Assembly (NCBI GenBank): GCA_001579985.1 | Contig: LRSR01013249.1 | Span: forward strand, 1 to 43,722 | Length of the DNA: 43,722 nucleotides | Origin: Hypsibius dujardini | Taxonomy: Eukaryota; Tardigrada; Eutardigrada; Parachela; Hypsibiidae | Direction: 5' to 3' | Shown: piece after piece, positions 20,751 through 33,336 of the stretch | Numbering within the stretch: position 1 is the first letter of the stretch | How the letters are laid out: every line of letters begins with the position of its first letter | Made by a program: the position numbers and the translations under genes | Notes under the pieces: generated by a model | Told to the model about the DNA's origin: nothing | Seen by the model: the letters and a program-made list of their open reading frames with translations, nothing else | Database searches by the model: none

Positions 20751-23700
20751 ATGTTTGAATATAGAATTTGCCTGATTAAACTGCTGATGCAGTCGCTCCC
20801 CACGTTGAATGCTTTTAATCTGGAGCTGATCAGTACGATTCCCTTGAACGTATCAGTGGGCATTGCCTTGCCGTATACCGGGGCATCACTGGACGTGGCT
20901 CAGACCACTGTCAACGCCCGCTATGCCTCTAACAATCTCAATCTCTCCGTGGCCTTACTTTTCAACCGAAGCGACACCACATGTGACAACTCGGACATCA
21001 ACGGACCACTTCTCTTGACGGAGTATTTCAACACGCGAGCATATGGTCATTGTGCAGCGGTAATCGTGTCCGGTTAGTGTCGAAAATTTTAGCTTGACAT
21101 AAGCAGTCAAAAGTTCAGCTATCTTTATCTATCTATAGTTTCAGATTTGTCAGCACACAAAAATATGTTCAGGGGTAAACCATTTACACGCGACTACCTC
21201 GCCAGTTTTCAACATTTCTAAATTTTTTCCAAATCTGAATTTCGCAATCAGTAAAACAATGAGTTTCCTAAATTTCGAGTGATTTTGGATGTTGCGGCAT
21301 CATCTGTGGTGCAATACCGACCGTTTTTGCAAAACCGTGTGCAAAAGCTTGGCGTGCTGACTTTTCAATCAGCAAACAGTGCAATTGTTTTTGTGACTGA
21401 AGTTAACAACCTTGGCAATGGTTCAAAGTATGGAAATTTTGTGCTGCGTATATTTGTAATTCCAGTTGAAATTGTTGATGGGCAACAAAAAAGATAAAGG
21501 CTTGCCGAGATTTGTATACATTTTTGATTTGTGGTGTTTAACTTAAAGTCACTGAAAATCACGAAAAACTAGGCTTTTTGCACGTTGAGGCACAAAATTG
21601 CTACAACACGTGAAAAGCCTAGAAAATCCTGAAAAAATGTTCTTAACAGAGATAATCGATTGTACTAATGAAATTAATTTTCAGATTTGAAAAAACATTA
21701 ACGCGAAACAAATGGTTGGAGAAATAAGAAAGTGGTCGCGTGTAAATGGTTTAACCCTGGACTGAATTCTTCACGGTAAATGGCGAAGCAGTTTAATGCA
21801 GAGCAAATGATTGGAGAAATGAAAAGGTGGTCGCGTGTAAATGGTTCACCCTTGTTCTTCACGGTAAAACACATAGTCTTTAAAAAACTTATACATGCAT
21901 GTACGATCCAGACGAGAAAAAAATCGTTTTTAGGTTGTGGTGGATATCTAATGGCGCCATATCTTGCCAAAGGTGTGCAAAATGTCTTGTCATGTTTCAC
22001 ATACTTAACGCTTTTCTATGAATTGCATACCTTGGTTTCTGTGTAATTCGTCGCAATGCTGTTTCTCCTTCTAGAATGGGATGTGCTACTCTTCACCAAG
22101 TAAGATGCTGATTCACTGCCGATAGACAAACAAATCGATTTCACCTAGCCAAAATTATAATGCTGCTGCGGCTTCACTTCATCGAAACTTCTCCATGCAA
22201 TCTCATGTATACCTCCATATTGTACGTCTGAAGAAAAAATGTAAAAAAGCTATCAAACGCTTATTAAACTACTGTATTACTTGAAGGTATCAAGAGATAA
22301 TGAAAATATGGAATTAGTGAGAGCGGGGGTATCTAAGCAACTTAAATGAAAACTAAAATTAGTCAACTAATAACTAGGTATGAAGAATGTTTAGTTTAGT
22401 CTTTTTTAGAGGTGCAAATCTTAGGTCTAGCTTTATCTAAAAATTATTCAATAAAATTTTTAGTTTTAACTGTTTCCCATTTAAATTTCTACTAGCTAAG
22501 ACTTTGATTTAAGTATTTGTGCCCACTAAAAAACTAAAGTTAAAAAATAGTATAAATAAAATTAGTAAGAATATTTTCGATTTAGTTTTAAGTGTAGTTT
22601 ATTTATGCCATCCCTAGACGTATGCCTTTCAGATTGCTAAATATATTTGACATAACTGTTAGCCCAAAAACAGTCACGTTGTCTCCATGAACGTATTTTA
22701 ATTGCCAAAATTTCCCATCACTTTTTCGTTAGCAATAAGTTTTAAAAGTCAAGTATTTTGAGATTTAATAAGAGCCGAACCATTTTGATACCATTGATAT
22801 GTCAAAAAGAAGGTGAAGTCAATGCACTGAATGATTTGTTCCAGTGGTTGGGTACCTCCCGCCGTGTACAACCACATTGCCACCCCGACCTCCCTCGGTA
22901 TGGCGGGATCCATCGAAGACTCTGGCTCCGCTCTCCTGGAACTGCTTCGCTTCTTCAAATGGTTCCACACCACCATTTTGATGGAGTTCTCCAATGGTTC
23001 CATCATCTACGACCAGATTTACAACGCGATCCTCTCGCTTCTGGCACGGTACCGAAAGTATGATGTGCTCAGTATTGAGAGAATCCAATATAGCACGAAA
23101 GACGAGCAGTCGCAGAAAATTGCCCTTCAACGAGCCAGCGATCGCAGCCGAGGTAAGAAAGTCCTGGATGAACAACCACAAGGCACAACCACAAAACATG
23201 TACTCACTTTTTACTAGACTTGTCAGAATTAAGCGTGTCTTTTTAGTGCTCATGATATTAGCGCCGACTGCTGTCGTCGTCCGTTTACTGGTAAAACAAA
23301 ATTAATTGCTCAAAACCCAACAAGGAAATTGCATCACTTTCCCCCAGCAAAACCTTTCATTTCTGATTATTATCACGTATTCGCCTGGTTCATCTGGCAA
23401 TATTGCCATTAAAAACATCGACAATAAACGATACCTTCCATTTTTGGCTGAAAACTTTATAGAGGGCGCTGCAAAGTTACAGGAGAGGAACCCTTAAAAT
23501 TAAATGCTGGACTGTTAGCTTCAGTAATGCGCTGAATAAAACACCGATCTAACAATTAATCGAAATGAAATCTTTTCGATATTGCAGCGCCGTATATAAC
23601 GGATTAAACGAGTTTTTAAGGTTTCAAAATAGAAGGTCTTGTTTATTGCTGATTTTCTCGATGGATACATTGCCAGCTACACCAGGATACATGATGACAA

Positions 23701-26700
23701 TCAGTAGTAGAAGATTTTGCCGGGGAAAGTGATGCAAATCTTTTGTAATATAAGAATTATATAAAACTATGTCAGACAAAAGGTCACTTTTTTTGCAGAA
23801 GCTAATGAACAATATGACCATTTTTACCCCAGGAAGTTACGTAAGCATATATATACGTCATGCACTTAGTGGGTATTGACATTGAAGGACAGACACGTTA
23901 AATATTTAAAATGGATTGTAAAAAGAAACCATTTTGACTGCAGGTATTTATTGTAATGCAACCAACTCAGCAGACCGTTTATGGTCCTTCATCGTTGTTC
24001 AGTCTTCCTAATGCTGAGGTACTACAGTAAAGCATGTATAATGCGACATTCTCAGTGAACAGTGTATTATGAGCTTATGCTTTCGGAGCAAATAAATTCC
24101 AGGCCAGATATTTGCTCATTCATAGGACAGAGATATTTTTCGTTCGGTGCTGTACCTAACGACCTTCGCACCGGAGGGACACGCAGCTGGGGACGTGAAC
24201 ACGCTACTCGCAAACCGATCGATGACCTTGTATGGCACAAAAGCTGAGAAAGGAATACAGGTACGATATAGCTGTAGAAGTATCTCTACAAGTACAATCC
24301 GGTAAATTTCTATTTACCCCGTTTTAATTCGTTGACACATTAAACGCCAGTCAATAGCAATTTGAGTATGGTGGAACTCTGCCTATAAAGTGAAATAAGA
24401 TGTCCTTGGCTTTTCTTTCATCTCAAATAAATTTAGAATCAATGGGTTTCAGCGAAATATTATTTGAGTTCAAGCAGGGCTTGTACGTGTAATTTCCAAG
24501 AAGGACTGAAATTTAGTGCTCCCTTGAGCATCCGAAAAAATTGGTTGCAGCAATCGATTCTAAGTCTATCTGTGAATGGATTAAGATTGAAAATGATTAC
24601 CTGGTGGATATGCTCTGAATCCGATATAACCTTTTTAATTATCAACTGCTAAGCCCACAACCCTATTCTCCAAAGAGTAGGCACACACATTTTCCATGAA
24701 TGCAACCGTTTTTTTCCTAACCCCCAACAACTTGGAGTTGACCCAGTAGCGATAGCGGAACTGGAGTAAAGAAAAATTACAACATTAAGTGATTTATAAT
24801 ATAATTTTATATAAATATAAGATGTCATTGACTTTTTCTCATCTCAAATAAATTTAGAATCAATGGGTGTGAACAAAATATTATTTGGGTTCAAACAGGG
24901 TTTAGTGACAATGTACTGCAGGTGTACTTTCCAAAAAGGACTGAAATTTAGTGCGCCCCTGAACTTCCGAATAAAAGTGGTTGAAGCAATCGATTTTAGG
25001 TCTGTTTGTGGATGAATTAAGATTGAGAAATGATTGCTTAAGGGATATACTCACAATCCGGCATGAGATGTTTAATTATCAACTGCTATGCCCACAACCT
25101 TCTTCCCCAAAGATTAGGCACAAACGTTTTCCATGGACACAACCGTTTTTTTAGCCCCTTAACAACTTGGGGTTGACCGAGTAGCGATAGCGGAACTAAA
25201 GTAAACAAAAATCTAGAACATTAGGTAATTTATTTCCGTTCAATTGTTTTAGTTGACTAAAAATACTAAACAAAACATTTAAATGGTAAAACTAAAAACC
25301 CATATAGCTAACTAGCTTCCTTTAAAGCTAAAGACTGAAGACTTCAAGTTTAATTACAAAAAAAAACTTGACCAAAATACTGTTGACTGTTCGCTTTTAA
25401 AAATTATCTAAAAGAACCGACCGTAATCTGGTATTTTCGAACAAACATTTATTGCATGACATATGCGTTGAGTTTCACTATACAAAAAATGATGTACACT
25501 GAAAGCACGCCAGGAAAAAATCCGGAATAATCTTCGGAATAATCCGCGAACTTCTTGTGGATGTTGATTAATTTATAAACGCACTTGTCGGATTTCCAAA
25601 AAAAACAATGCTTTTTATTGTCCATCACACGGTGTAGCCGTTAGACCTCTACCCGATCAGAGAGACCTACAACAGTGTCTCACTCTTTGCCGCCCTCGTC
25701 AACCAATCGTTGAACCAGGACAAAAATCGTACTCTGACGGATGTGGAGATTTGCAGCGGGAAGCGGTTGAAATCGCTGGTCGTCAACCGGACATTCGATT
25801 TCCCCAGCGGGTCTGTTTTTATTGACGCCAACGGTTATCGGCATATTGATTTGATCCTGTTGACCTTCAACAGCGCATCAAGTTCCCATCAGGTAACTAG
25901 CCCTGAAACTATTTACGGATGACAAAATTAAACTAAACTGCAATATTCAGCTAAATCTAAACTAGAAGAAATAAATATTAATTTTTCACTTTGAGTTTTA
26001 TTAGTTTTTGAATAAAACTAACTAAAACATTTTAATAACTAATAGTTTAATAGAAAACACAAAATACACATATGACATCGAGTAAGATCTGACTAAAAAG
26101 TATTTTCACAAACTTTGATTTGTCTAAAAGAAAAATTATTGGACACATTTTTTGTTTTGTCCATCTCTGTCTAAGATCATAACCAGTAAAAAGGACTGAG
26201 CGTTATGATTCGTGAATTTCAGAGAGCAGCACGCTATAATTCCCTTCAACAAACATACATCTTGGACAAAAACGTTACCATTGAGTGGGTAGGTCCAGCT
26301 GTGCCGCTTGATGTCCCGGCTTGCGGTTTTTCGGGACTTGAAGGGCGTTGTAGTGATCAAGGTAAAAACGTATTTGTGAAGGCCTTATACACAATGTTCA
26401 CAATGTTCACACTGTAAGTGGTACACAATGTTCTTCGAAATAACTAAGGTGCATAATCTGTCTTAAACAATGTCATGATCTTTAATGGCGTTTCACTAAA
26501 TTGTATATTGTAGCTGTTTGTATTGTGAAATCAGACGAAATTTGTCTAATAAAGTTTTCAAAAAAATGTCTAAATGGAATAAGGAGACCTCATAACGTCA
26601 CATGATGTATTAAATAAAACAACTAAAAATGCAAAAGTTTGCAAACCCAAACTTCTTCCGTGGAAAAACATGTTGGAATCTGAAAAGAATTGTTCCTTGC

Positions 26701-29700
26701 TAACACGTTCGGCTACCCAAACTGAATTTTTTACCTAAGCAAAAGCCGGGTGGCCTTAATATGTGAACTACATGAGCTGTGAGCTATGGATGTGATAATA
26801 AACATAACTTGTTCCTATCAGGAAGTACCTCGGCAGTCACTGCAGGAGTAGCCACAGTCACCGGATCAGCTGTGGTCTTTCTAACTTTCTCCATAATACT
26901 TATCCGGTACAGTATCAAATATTGAAATATTACGGACAATAGACGATTTATAAGAAAGTGCCATTGAACTTGATTATATTACGCTCCATCTCCAATCTGT
27001 TAGGCGTTTGAAGTCCCATCACCAGACGCTCGAGAAACGCCCTTGGTTTGCAGTCGCCGACGACGTGGAACCAAGGCTCGATCCCATTACCGGAGAGTCC
27101 AGAAAGCTGTTCCTGCGTGGTGAAACTGTGCTGATTGAAAACTGTGGGCGGTGGATTTTCCGAGGCCGCGATGTCTGGATTTCCAATGTTAAACTGTCCG
27201 CCTCGACGACTGACTTCACTGACCAACGCATTGTCACCATATTCGACATGGTAAGCAGCCCAAAGTCACGTCGTCAGAATGCTGGGTGGCAGATGCTTCC
27301 ATATACCGTTACTGGTTTGGGATTACGATCGCCGACAGTTTTGATTTTTTTATTAATCAGTACGAGAATTCCGTAATTCATTCCAGCCACCCTGTTTCCA
27401 GTACTATAGCTTTGCTTATAAATTACAACAGATATTTGGCGACGCTAACAAAACCAAATAACATTTGGAATCAATTAATATTAGTTGAAGCATTTTAGGA
27501 AACGGGCGGAGGGGAAGGGGTCGGACCTAAGCGTATTTCTCAAAGTGGTGGAGCATTGCGAACCTTAGTTTCCCAAAAGTGACTCACAGCTTCTTCCATG
27601 ACTGCCAAAAACATATTTAAGAGCTATCCAGCCATTTGTTTGTGTTGAATTTAAACTGGGTTGCCGAACATATTGGCAAGGAAAATTGTTTTCACCGTCC
27701 AATATGTTTTTCCACAGAAGTAGATGGGTTTGCAAACTTTTGAATTTCTTTTCTGAAATACATCACGTGACGTCATCAGATTTCCTTATCCCATTTGGAC
27801 ATTCTTTTGAAAACTTTCGTCGGGTTTTCTGACTTTTTGGATAGATCCTCAAATTTTTAACACCCAAAACTCAGCTTTATAGTTAACCTCTGTTGCAAGA
27901 TCGAATTTATCAAAAATATTTGCGAATTTCTCATTTTGGGATGGGATGAACCTGGGTCGCCATGTGTTTTCACTTTTGCTTTCTGACTCAAACACCGTAG
28001 ACGGAACAGAAAATCCAAAAAAATTCATTTAAAATTTTGAAAGAATGTCCAAAAGGGAGAAGAGGACTTGGTGACGTTATTTGACTTCTTATTGACGTTA
28101 AATATGGAATAGGCAAAAGTTTGGAAATCAACCATAATTTGATAGGAAATAGTGAGTGGAGTTGAGAATCTATATTCTGTGCCAACACATTCGGCGATCT
28201 CTTATGAGTTTCAGACCAAAACAAAGCGCCGGGTTCCCCTTAACTAACTAATGCCGATCGATTTCAAATTGGAATTCAGATGAGTTAAAAGCAAGAATAA
28301 TGTCTTTAGTTCTAAAGGAAAGATCTCTCCTTTAACGAGCAATGCTAGAGGCTGGAACTAGGGCTAAATTCAGGTTGGCTGGAAATGAATTATGTCGACC
28401 TGAATAAACTTTTGCAACTCGAGATTTTAATTTGTATAACCATTTTTGTAGGTTCACAGCTGCCATCAGAATAACGTCAACGCATTTCTGGGACTCATCA
28501 CAGTCCCCAGTAACACTTCCGTTTTATTACTGGAAGCGTTCGGAGATAAAGGTTCTCTACGAGATCTCTTGAATGATAAACTAGTCAGTCGAGAGTTCCA
28601 AAAGTCCTTCGTGCAGGACCTCATCGAGGCAAGTGCTACATGGAGCCCTGGCAGTTTAGCAAAGTTCCACAATTAAATATGTTGTGTTTCGTCCTAATTC
28701 TATCTTCCATGAAATACAGGGTCTGCATTTTATTCATACCTCCAAATTTCGTAAGCATGGCCGACTTACCAGCCTCTGCTGTATCATCGACAAGCACTTT
28801 GTCTTGAAAATTTCAAAACTGGGACATGAGCATTTGCGGGAGATATTCGGTATGAATTCGGTGAACCAGCAGGTAACGCCACACGAAACATGGAAAAATG
28901 TCATGTGGACAGCGCCGGAACTTGTCGCGTCCAAGGCATACGAGACAGACTCACACAGTGACATTTACGCACTGGGAATTATATTATTTGAGACTTTTAC
29001 CAGTCTCAATTTATCCGAGACAATTTCACTTCTTTCGGAAAAAGTCCCAAGTAAGACTTTATTTTCGTACTTATCCATAATTTTGGACTGCACAAAAACT
29101 ACAAATTGTAAACGATTTTAATATCATCTCGTAAAGGTTTTCATGTTGTAATTTGTTTGCCCGAACTTCATTATAATGCGAATTAAGTGATAAAAGTTAA
29201 ACAAATTGTATTCGCCAAATAAAATGTATATTACCGTTAGGCAAAGTCGGTGCAGATGTTTCAGGTCCAAATTTGAAAATTGTTAGCGAGCGATTAGACG
29301 TCGTAAGGCTTTTATTTTGTCATTTCTTTTGCTCGAACTTTGTTAAAATGCAAATTTATGTATAAGGATTTATAGTTTATATTCTCTACTTATTTCAGGT
29401 TCGAATCTTTCGTCTGAGTTAGTGCCAGACAGTGTTTTGCAGTGGATTGTGAAATGCTGTGATATGGAGCCAGTTCACCGACCATCCATCGGTGTGGTTC
29501 AAGAGGAACTGTTTGCGACACTGCAAATCAGGGAGCAGGACAACCTCATGAGCAGAACTATGCAATGTCTCGAAATGTATGCCAGCAATCTCGAAGATAA
29601 AGTCGGCGAGCGAACGCAAGATTTGTTGGAGCAGCGACGATTGTGTGATTTGCTCCTGGAAGAAATGTTACCGAGGTACAATACCGTCTTCTATCGTTAA

Positions 29701-31220
29701 ATACAGTGTACATACGCATGTATTTCCTGACTTTGGAAACTTTCGATCGACACTGAAAAATTAGGTTCTTCCTGATAGCCAAATATATTTCTAAGCTGTT
29801 TTTGGCAATAGGTTTTATTTTATTTATGACAATATTCTCTGCTTAATGATGCATTCGGGCTATTTCAACTTTTAAGGGTCATCGTTGAAAGACTCCGAGC
29901 CAACAAAGATGTCACTCCAAAGATGTTCGAGATGGTGACCTTGTTCTTTAGCGACATCGACGGTTTTGGGGACTTTGCCTTGGCCAATTCGCCTTACGAT
30001 GTTATAGCCTTCCTCAACCAAGTTTACTCGACGCTGGACGTCTTAATCGGAAAGTTCGACGTCTACAAAGTCGAAACGATAAACGACTCCTACGTGGTGA
30101 GTATTTTATTTCCAATCCTTTTATCTTGCTCAAAAAAATTCCCGTTACTTAAATTTTAAACAAATATCAGGCTGACAAAACTTGACAATTTTTACGTATA
30201 AATAGGTAGCCAGTGGACTACCAATTCCCAATGGCACAGCTCACGCCAGGGCGATTGCCTTCATGGGACTGTCCTTCCTAAAAGCGTACTCAGAATCTGA
30301 TTTCCATGGCGTGACCAGGTTACGCGTCGGAATTCACTCAGGTAAGACGGGCGCAAGATGAAACTAATATTACCATTCTCCAATCCTGTTTCGACTGCAG
30401 GACCTGTTGCCGCAGGAGTGGTGGGAACCAGAACACCGCGATATTGTTTGTAAGCAGAGGCTCATTTACAGTCCTTACAGGTCGGAACCAGAGCCCCTGA
30501 TAGTAGGGCTAGGAGTGGGAAAGAGGCAAAATGTCTTTTTCAACATTGAATCCAAAATTTGACTTCACGTTCCTGATAATTTTGAAACTTATGGTGGTGT
30601 GGGGGTCTGATTTCTAGGTCCCCCTGCATATTCAAAACGTTTTCAAAGAGATCAGTTTTTCATCATATTTAGACAGTTCTTGAATGTTTTGAACTTCCCA
30701 TTTGTATCCATCAATAGGGAACTCAAATTCAACCTCAAAACCTCAAATTTTAACGATAAACTGATACTTTTAAAAAAAATTTCGAAATCCCAAGGGCCCC
30801 TGAAATTCAGACAGCACACCCCAGTAAGTTTCGAAATCATCGAGATGAAGAAGCCGAATTTAGGGTTCAGTCTTGAAAAAATGCATTTCTCCCCAGTTGC
30901 CCACCCCTGGCCCTAGCGTGAGGGGTTCTGGTTCCGACCTAAGCGAGCTTCTGTCGATAAGTGATCATTGTCGTATAATAAAGGAAGCAAATTGCTGGGT
31001 ATAAACGTTACCATTTAGGTTTGGAGATACAATGAACACCGCCAGCCGCATGGAGAGCCACGGCGAACCGAGTCGAATTCATGTCAGTTCAAGGACTGCT
31101 GATTTCCTGAAGACGGAGAGTCAGCTACTTCTCACACCTCGTGGAAAAATAACTGTCAAAGGAAAAGGAGAGATGGAAACATTTTGGCTTGAAAGTCGGC
31201 AATCAACGGTCGTGTGCTGA
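20751..31220 (+). CDS. Receptor-type (membrane) guanylyl cyclase, about 14 exons
   Basis: Proposed exons are 20751-21072, 22075-22099 (micro-exon, weak), 22845-23152, 25645-25892, 26223-26361, 26822-26906, 27004-27250, 28452-28628, 28720-29050, 29399-29675, 29877-30096, 30206-30341, 30401-30449 and 31019-31220. All phases fit, giving 921 aa. The order is an ANF-receptor-like ligand domain (ending PLDVPACGF), one TM helix in exon 26822-26906, a kinase-homology domain (HGRLTSLCCIIDKHFVLKIS, HSDIYALGIILFE), a dimerisation coiled coil, and a class III cyclase domain. The catalytic domain has FSDI, KVETINDSY, GPVAAGVVG, YCLFGDTMNTASRMES; Glu and Cys at the purine-reading positions favour GTP over ATP. 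It makes cGMP at the membrane. About 80-120 residues of the ligand domain expected between 23152 and 25645 could not be placed. The usual GDAY is NDSY here, with the metal Asp kept. Confidence 0.85.
21708..21870. repeat. Short tandem duplication in cyclase intron 1
   Basis: GGTCGCGTGTAAATGGTT occurs at about 21735 and again at about 21830, with similar flanks (GTTGGAGAAAT / GATTGGAGAAAT before, TTCTTCACGGTAAA after). The unit is about 95 bp. The short open frame 21780-22046 over it is not recognisable as a protein. Confidence 0.75.
23331..23737. repeat. Inverted duplication in cyclase intron, arms about 115 bp
   Basis: Arms 23331-23445 and 23625-23737 are inverted copies with about 180 bp between them. 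Translated outward from each arm, they give similar peptides (FPQQNLSFLIIITYSPG on plus, FPRQNLLLLIVIMYPG on minus). This is probably a fold-back or inverted insertion. I do not recognise the encoded stretch. Confidence 0.75.
23940..24250 (+). other. Region that may hold an unplaced cyclase exon
   Basis: The frame at 24062-24247 includes YFSFGAVPNDLRTGGTRSWGREHA, faintly like the segment before the Trp-rich turn of ANF-type ligand domains, with acceptor-like TTCCAG at about 24095-24100. I could not find ends whose phases fit the neighbouring exons. It is listed because part of this domain is missing from the model and must be somewhere in 23153-25644 if the gene is intact. Confidence 0.2.
24397..25226. 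repeat. Tandem duplication, about 420-bp unit, in cyclase intron
   Basis: Copy 1 (about 24397-24800) and copy 2 (about 24819-25226) share long blocks such as CTCAAATAAATTTAGAATCA, GGACTGAAATTTAGTG, TTAATTATCAACTGCTA and GTAGCGATAGCGGAACT. They are diverged by point changes and small indels. Neither has a sustained open frame. Confidence 0.9.
26525..26765 (-). mobile_element. Four-copy dispersed repeat family, copy 1
   Basis: It matches copies at 27630-27840, 28008-28245 and 33337-33565; this copy is in the inverse orientation to the second and fourth. Shared marks are TTAAGG..(A)CCCGGC at one end, a GTTGCCGAACGTGTT-like core, AAACATATGTTTTTCCA-type text and GAAAACTTTATTAGA..AAATTTCGTCTGA at the other end. 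It has no coding frame and lies in the intron before the TM exon. Confidence 0.75.
27630..27840 (+). mobile_element. Four-copy dispersed repeat family, copy 2
   Basis: The core GGGTTGCCGAACATATTGGC and the end CCCATTTGGACATTCTTTTG match copy 4. It lies in the 1.2-kb intron 27251-28451 and faces copy 3, forming an inverted pair with about 170 bp between. Confidence 0.75.
28008..28245 (-). mobile_element. Four-copy dispersed repeat family, copy 3
   Basis: It is inverse to copy 2 and ends in GCGCCGGGTTCCCCTTAA. Transcripts of this intron could fold copies 2 and 3 together. Confidence 0.75.
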
Positions 31221-31463
31221 AGTAGTCGTACATACTGTAAATTGGCGTGCGCACTCTTTATCATTTCTGAGTTGAAGTTTCTTACCGAGTAAAAAAATTT
31301 CTTTGAAGTGACAAAACGTAGATTCTGCATGTAAAGGCTTAGTAAAACCTTGAATATTCGGAAGGGAAACAAAACAATTTGAGCTCAAAAGCGGACAAAC
31401 TAATTCTAAACAAAAATGTGGATGAGTCTTACGCAGACATTGATATCTTCCGAAGCAGAGTGA

Positions 31464-31772
31464 GTGCGACGGGTGCGACAGAGCGGCCAAATGATTGCAG
31501 AGAGAAATGAAATGATAGATCAGCCTGAGTATGATAAGGGCAAAAACACTTCTGAAACCGATCGAAAAGCGTCTTGCAAAGCTCGCGACGGGCGAAAGTT
31601 TAGGAGGTTGTTCGTTGATGTGATGTGGTTGTTATATGTTGAAAAACTGTTCTGGGCTAATGCATCCGAGATGCCAGAGATCTCGGACATCAGGGATAAT
31701 AAGTTGCAATCCGAGGCGGTATGGGCTTCTTTGAGGAAGGCGTTTGAAACATTAAGGGAGAAATCGAATTGA
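31464..31772 (+). CDS. Unrecognised 102-aa open frame downstream of the cyclase
   Basis: This plus-strand frame begins with ATG, is charged and likely helical (DGRKFRRLFVDVMWLLYVEKLFW..., ending LRKAFETLREKSN) and has no domain I recognise. It lies 244 bp after the cyclase stop. Its composition is more protein-like than most random frames here, and it could be an exon or gene fragment. I see no flanking splice pattern or partner exon, so it may equally be chance. Confidence 0.2.
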   Translation: MRRVRQSGQMIAERNEMIDQPEYDKGKNTSETDRKASCKARDGRKFRRLFVDVMWLLYVEKLFWANASEMPEISDIRDNKLQSEAVWASLRKAFETLREKSN

Positions 31773-33029
31773 GTAAACGGACTTGAGTGGCGTGAAATGA
31801 CGATTTGGTTAGACGGAGTTCATTTCGTGGAGTAGATCTTCAAAATTGACGATGTTGTTCTTTCAAGAGCACGACGACGGATCAGTGGCCTAACTGAATT
31901 CAAAGATATTTTAAAGACAGTTTATTCAGCTTATCGCTTTACCTTATGTTCATAACACCATACTCACCACGGTTGTAAACACTAAGAATTGGAGCCGCAA
32001 CAATGAACGGCGAAAGTTTGTTCCATTCTCAGAGAAATGTGGGCGTTATTAGTGTTCCATTATAGAGTTTTTCACCTGAAAGTTCTTTCGCGAGCTTGTT
32101 TCTGTTTTTGTTCCGTGAGGGCGTGAGAGCTCTCCAGTTCGAAACGATGTGTCACAATTACACCCGAGCATTCTTTTATCGCATGGTTTAGTGGATTCAT
32201 TATTTTCTTATTTTTTGTTGTTATTAGTTTCTTGTTTTATTCTATGCGGCAGAATCCCAGCGTGACATGAGGTGGAACAAATTGTCAACCGAGCTGGCGA
32301 GCATTTCGTGATCAAATTTCAAAGGAGGGATACCTAATGGATGCTCGAATCCGCACTGGATGACTGTAAGGAGGCCTTTTCTCAGTTAAAGGCAGATAGC
32401 GCTTATCATCGATTACTTTGTTTCAGAAACAAAGATTTTTTGTACGTTTGGCACTCATGTTTTACAGTGTTGTCACGAATGACAAAATATTGTTTTCACG
32501 CTGTTAGCTGATAACCGTCACATATGGATATGTATATCACTGTTGGGAGATCGTCAATTAAGGTTAAGAGTAACGAGGAGTCTCTGCTTGGTGTATTAAA
32601 TCATGATTCCCGACTGAAATGTCATTCTAGCACCTATCGACGCCTTGACAGAGTGGTTGATTGTTTCAATTGTATTCTTCAAATAATCAAACAACCAATT
32701 AAGGCTTTATTTCTCTGTTAGAGCTGCCAGAAGTATATAATACCGTTCACAATCATCTCACCCCATTGTAGCGTACAGTTGTTTGGGCCTTTTCTGTCAC
32801 CTGTTAATTGGTTTAATCGGAATCGTGTCAGTACCACAGCTGCGGCCCGGGTTTTGATGGCCCCTAGTAAACTCAGGACGTTCATAAAATTTGTTGCTTT
32901 TTTAAACAGGTTGTAAGCGTCGCAGTCAATAGGTAGTGTAATCAACTTCTTTATCGGACCGAGGAGTGAAGCGACGAGGTCCTCTATGTTACAGTGGAGT
33001 GGTTGGAAATTGAGAATGTCTGTTCCGTG

Positions 33030-33066
<37 letters not shown>
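33030..33066. repeat. (GT)n microsatellite
   Basis: An uninterrupted run of about 18 GT units. Confidence 0.95.
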
Positions 33067-33070
<4 letters not shown>

Positions 33071-33336
33071 AACAGATATATATAGCCGAATAAACTCTTT
33101 TCCTAAGAAAGACTTAATATGGGAAGGCGGCAGTTGTAGGGCGATGATGCTTTCTTTTCTGAGTAAAAAGGAAAATTGCCCCGGTGCAGCCCCAAAACTA
33201 ATTTAAAAAACCCCACTTTGAGTTTGGCACATTACATTCGGTGCAACCTTGCTAATGCATTGAACTGCATGCATGCCGTATACATGTGCATGTATTTGTG
33301 CAATATCTGATATGACAGACTTCCACGAAATCGCAA

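Noticed and set aside
21780-22046. 88-aa plus frame and 100-aa antisense frame in cyclase intron 1
   Set aside because: They lie on a short tandem duplication, with no recognisable motif and no splice phase that joins the cyclase exons.
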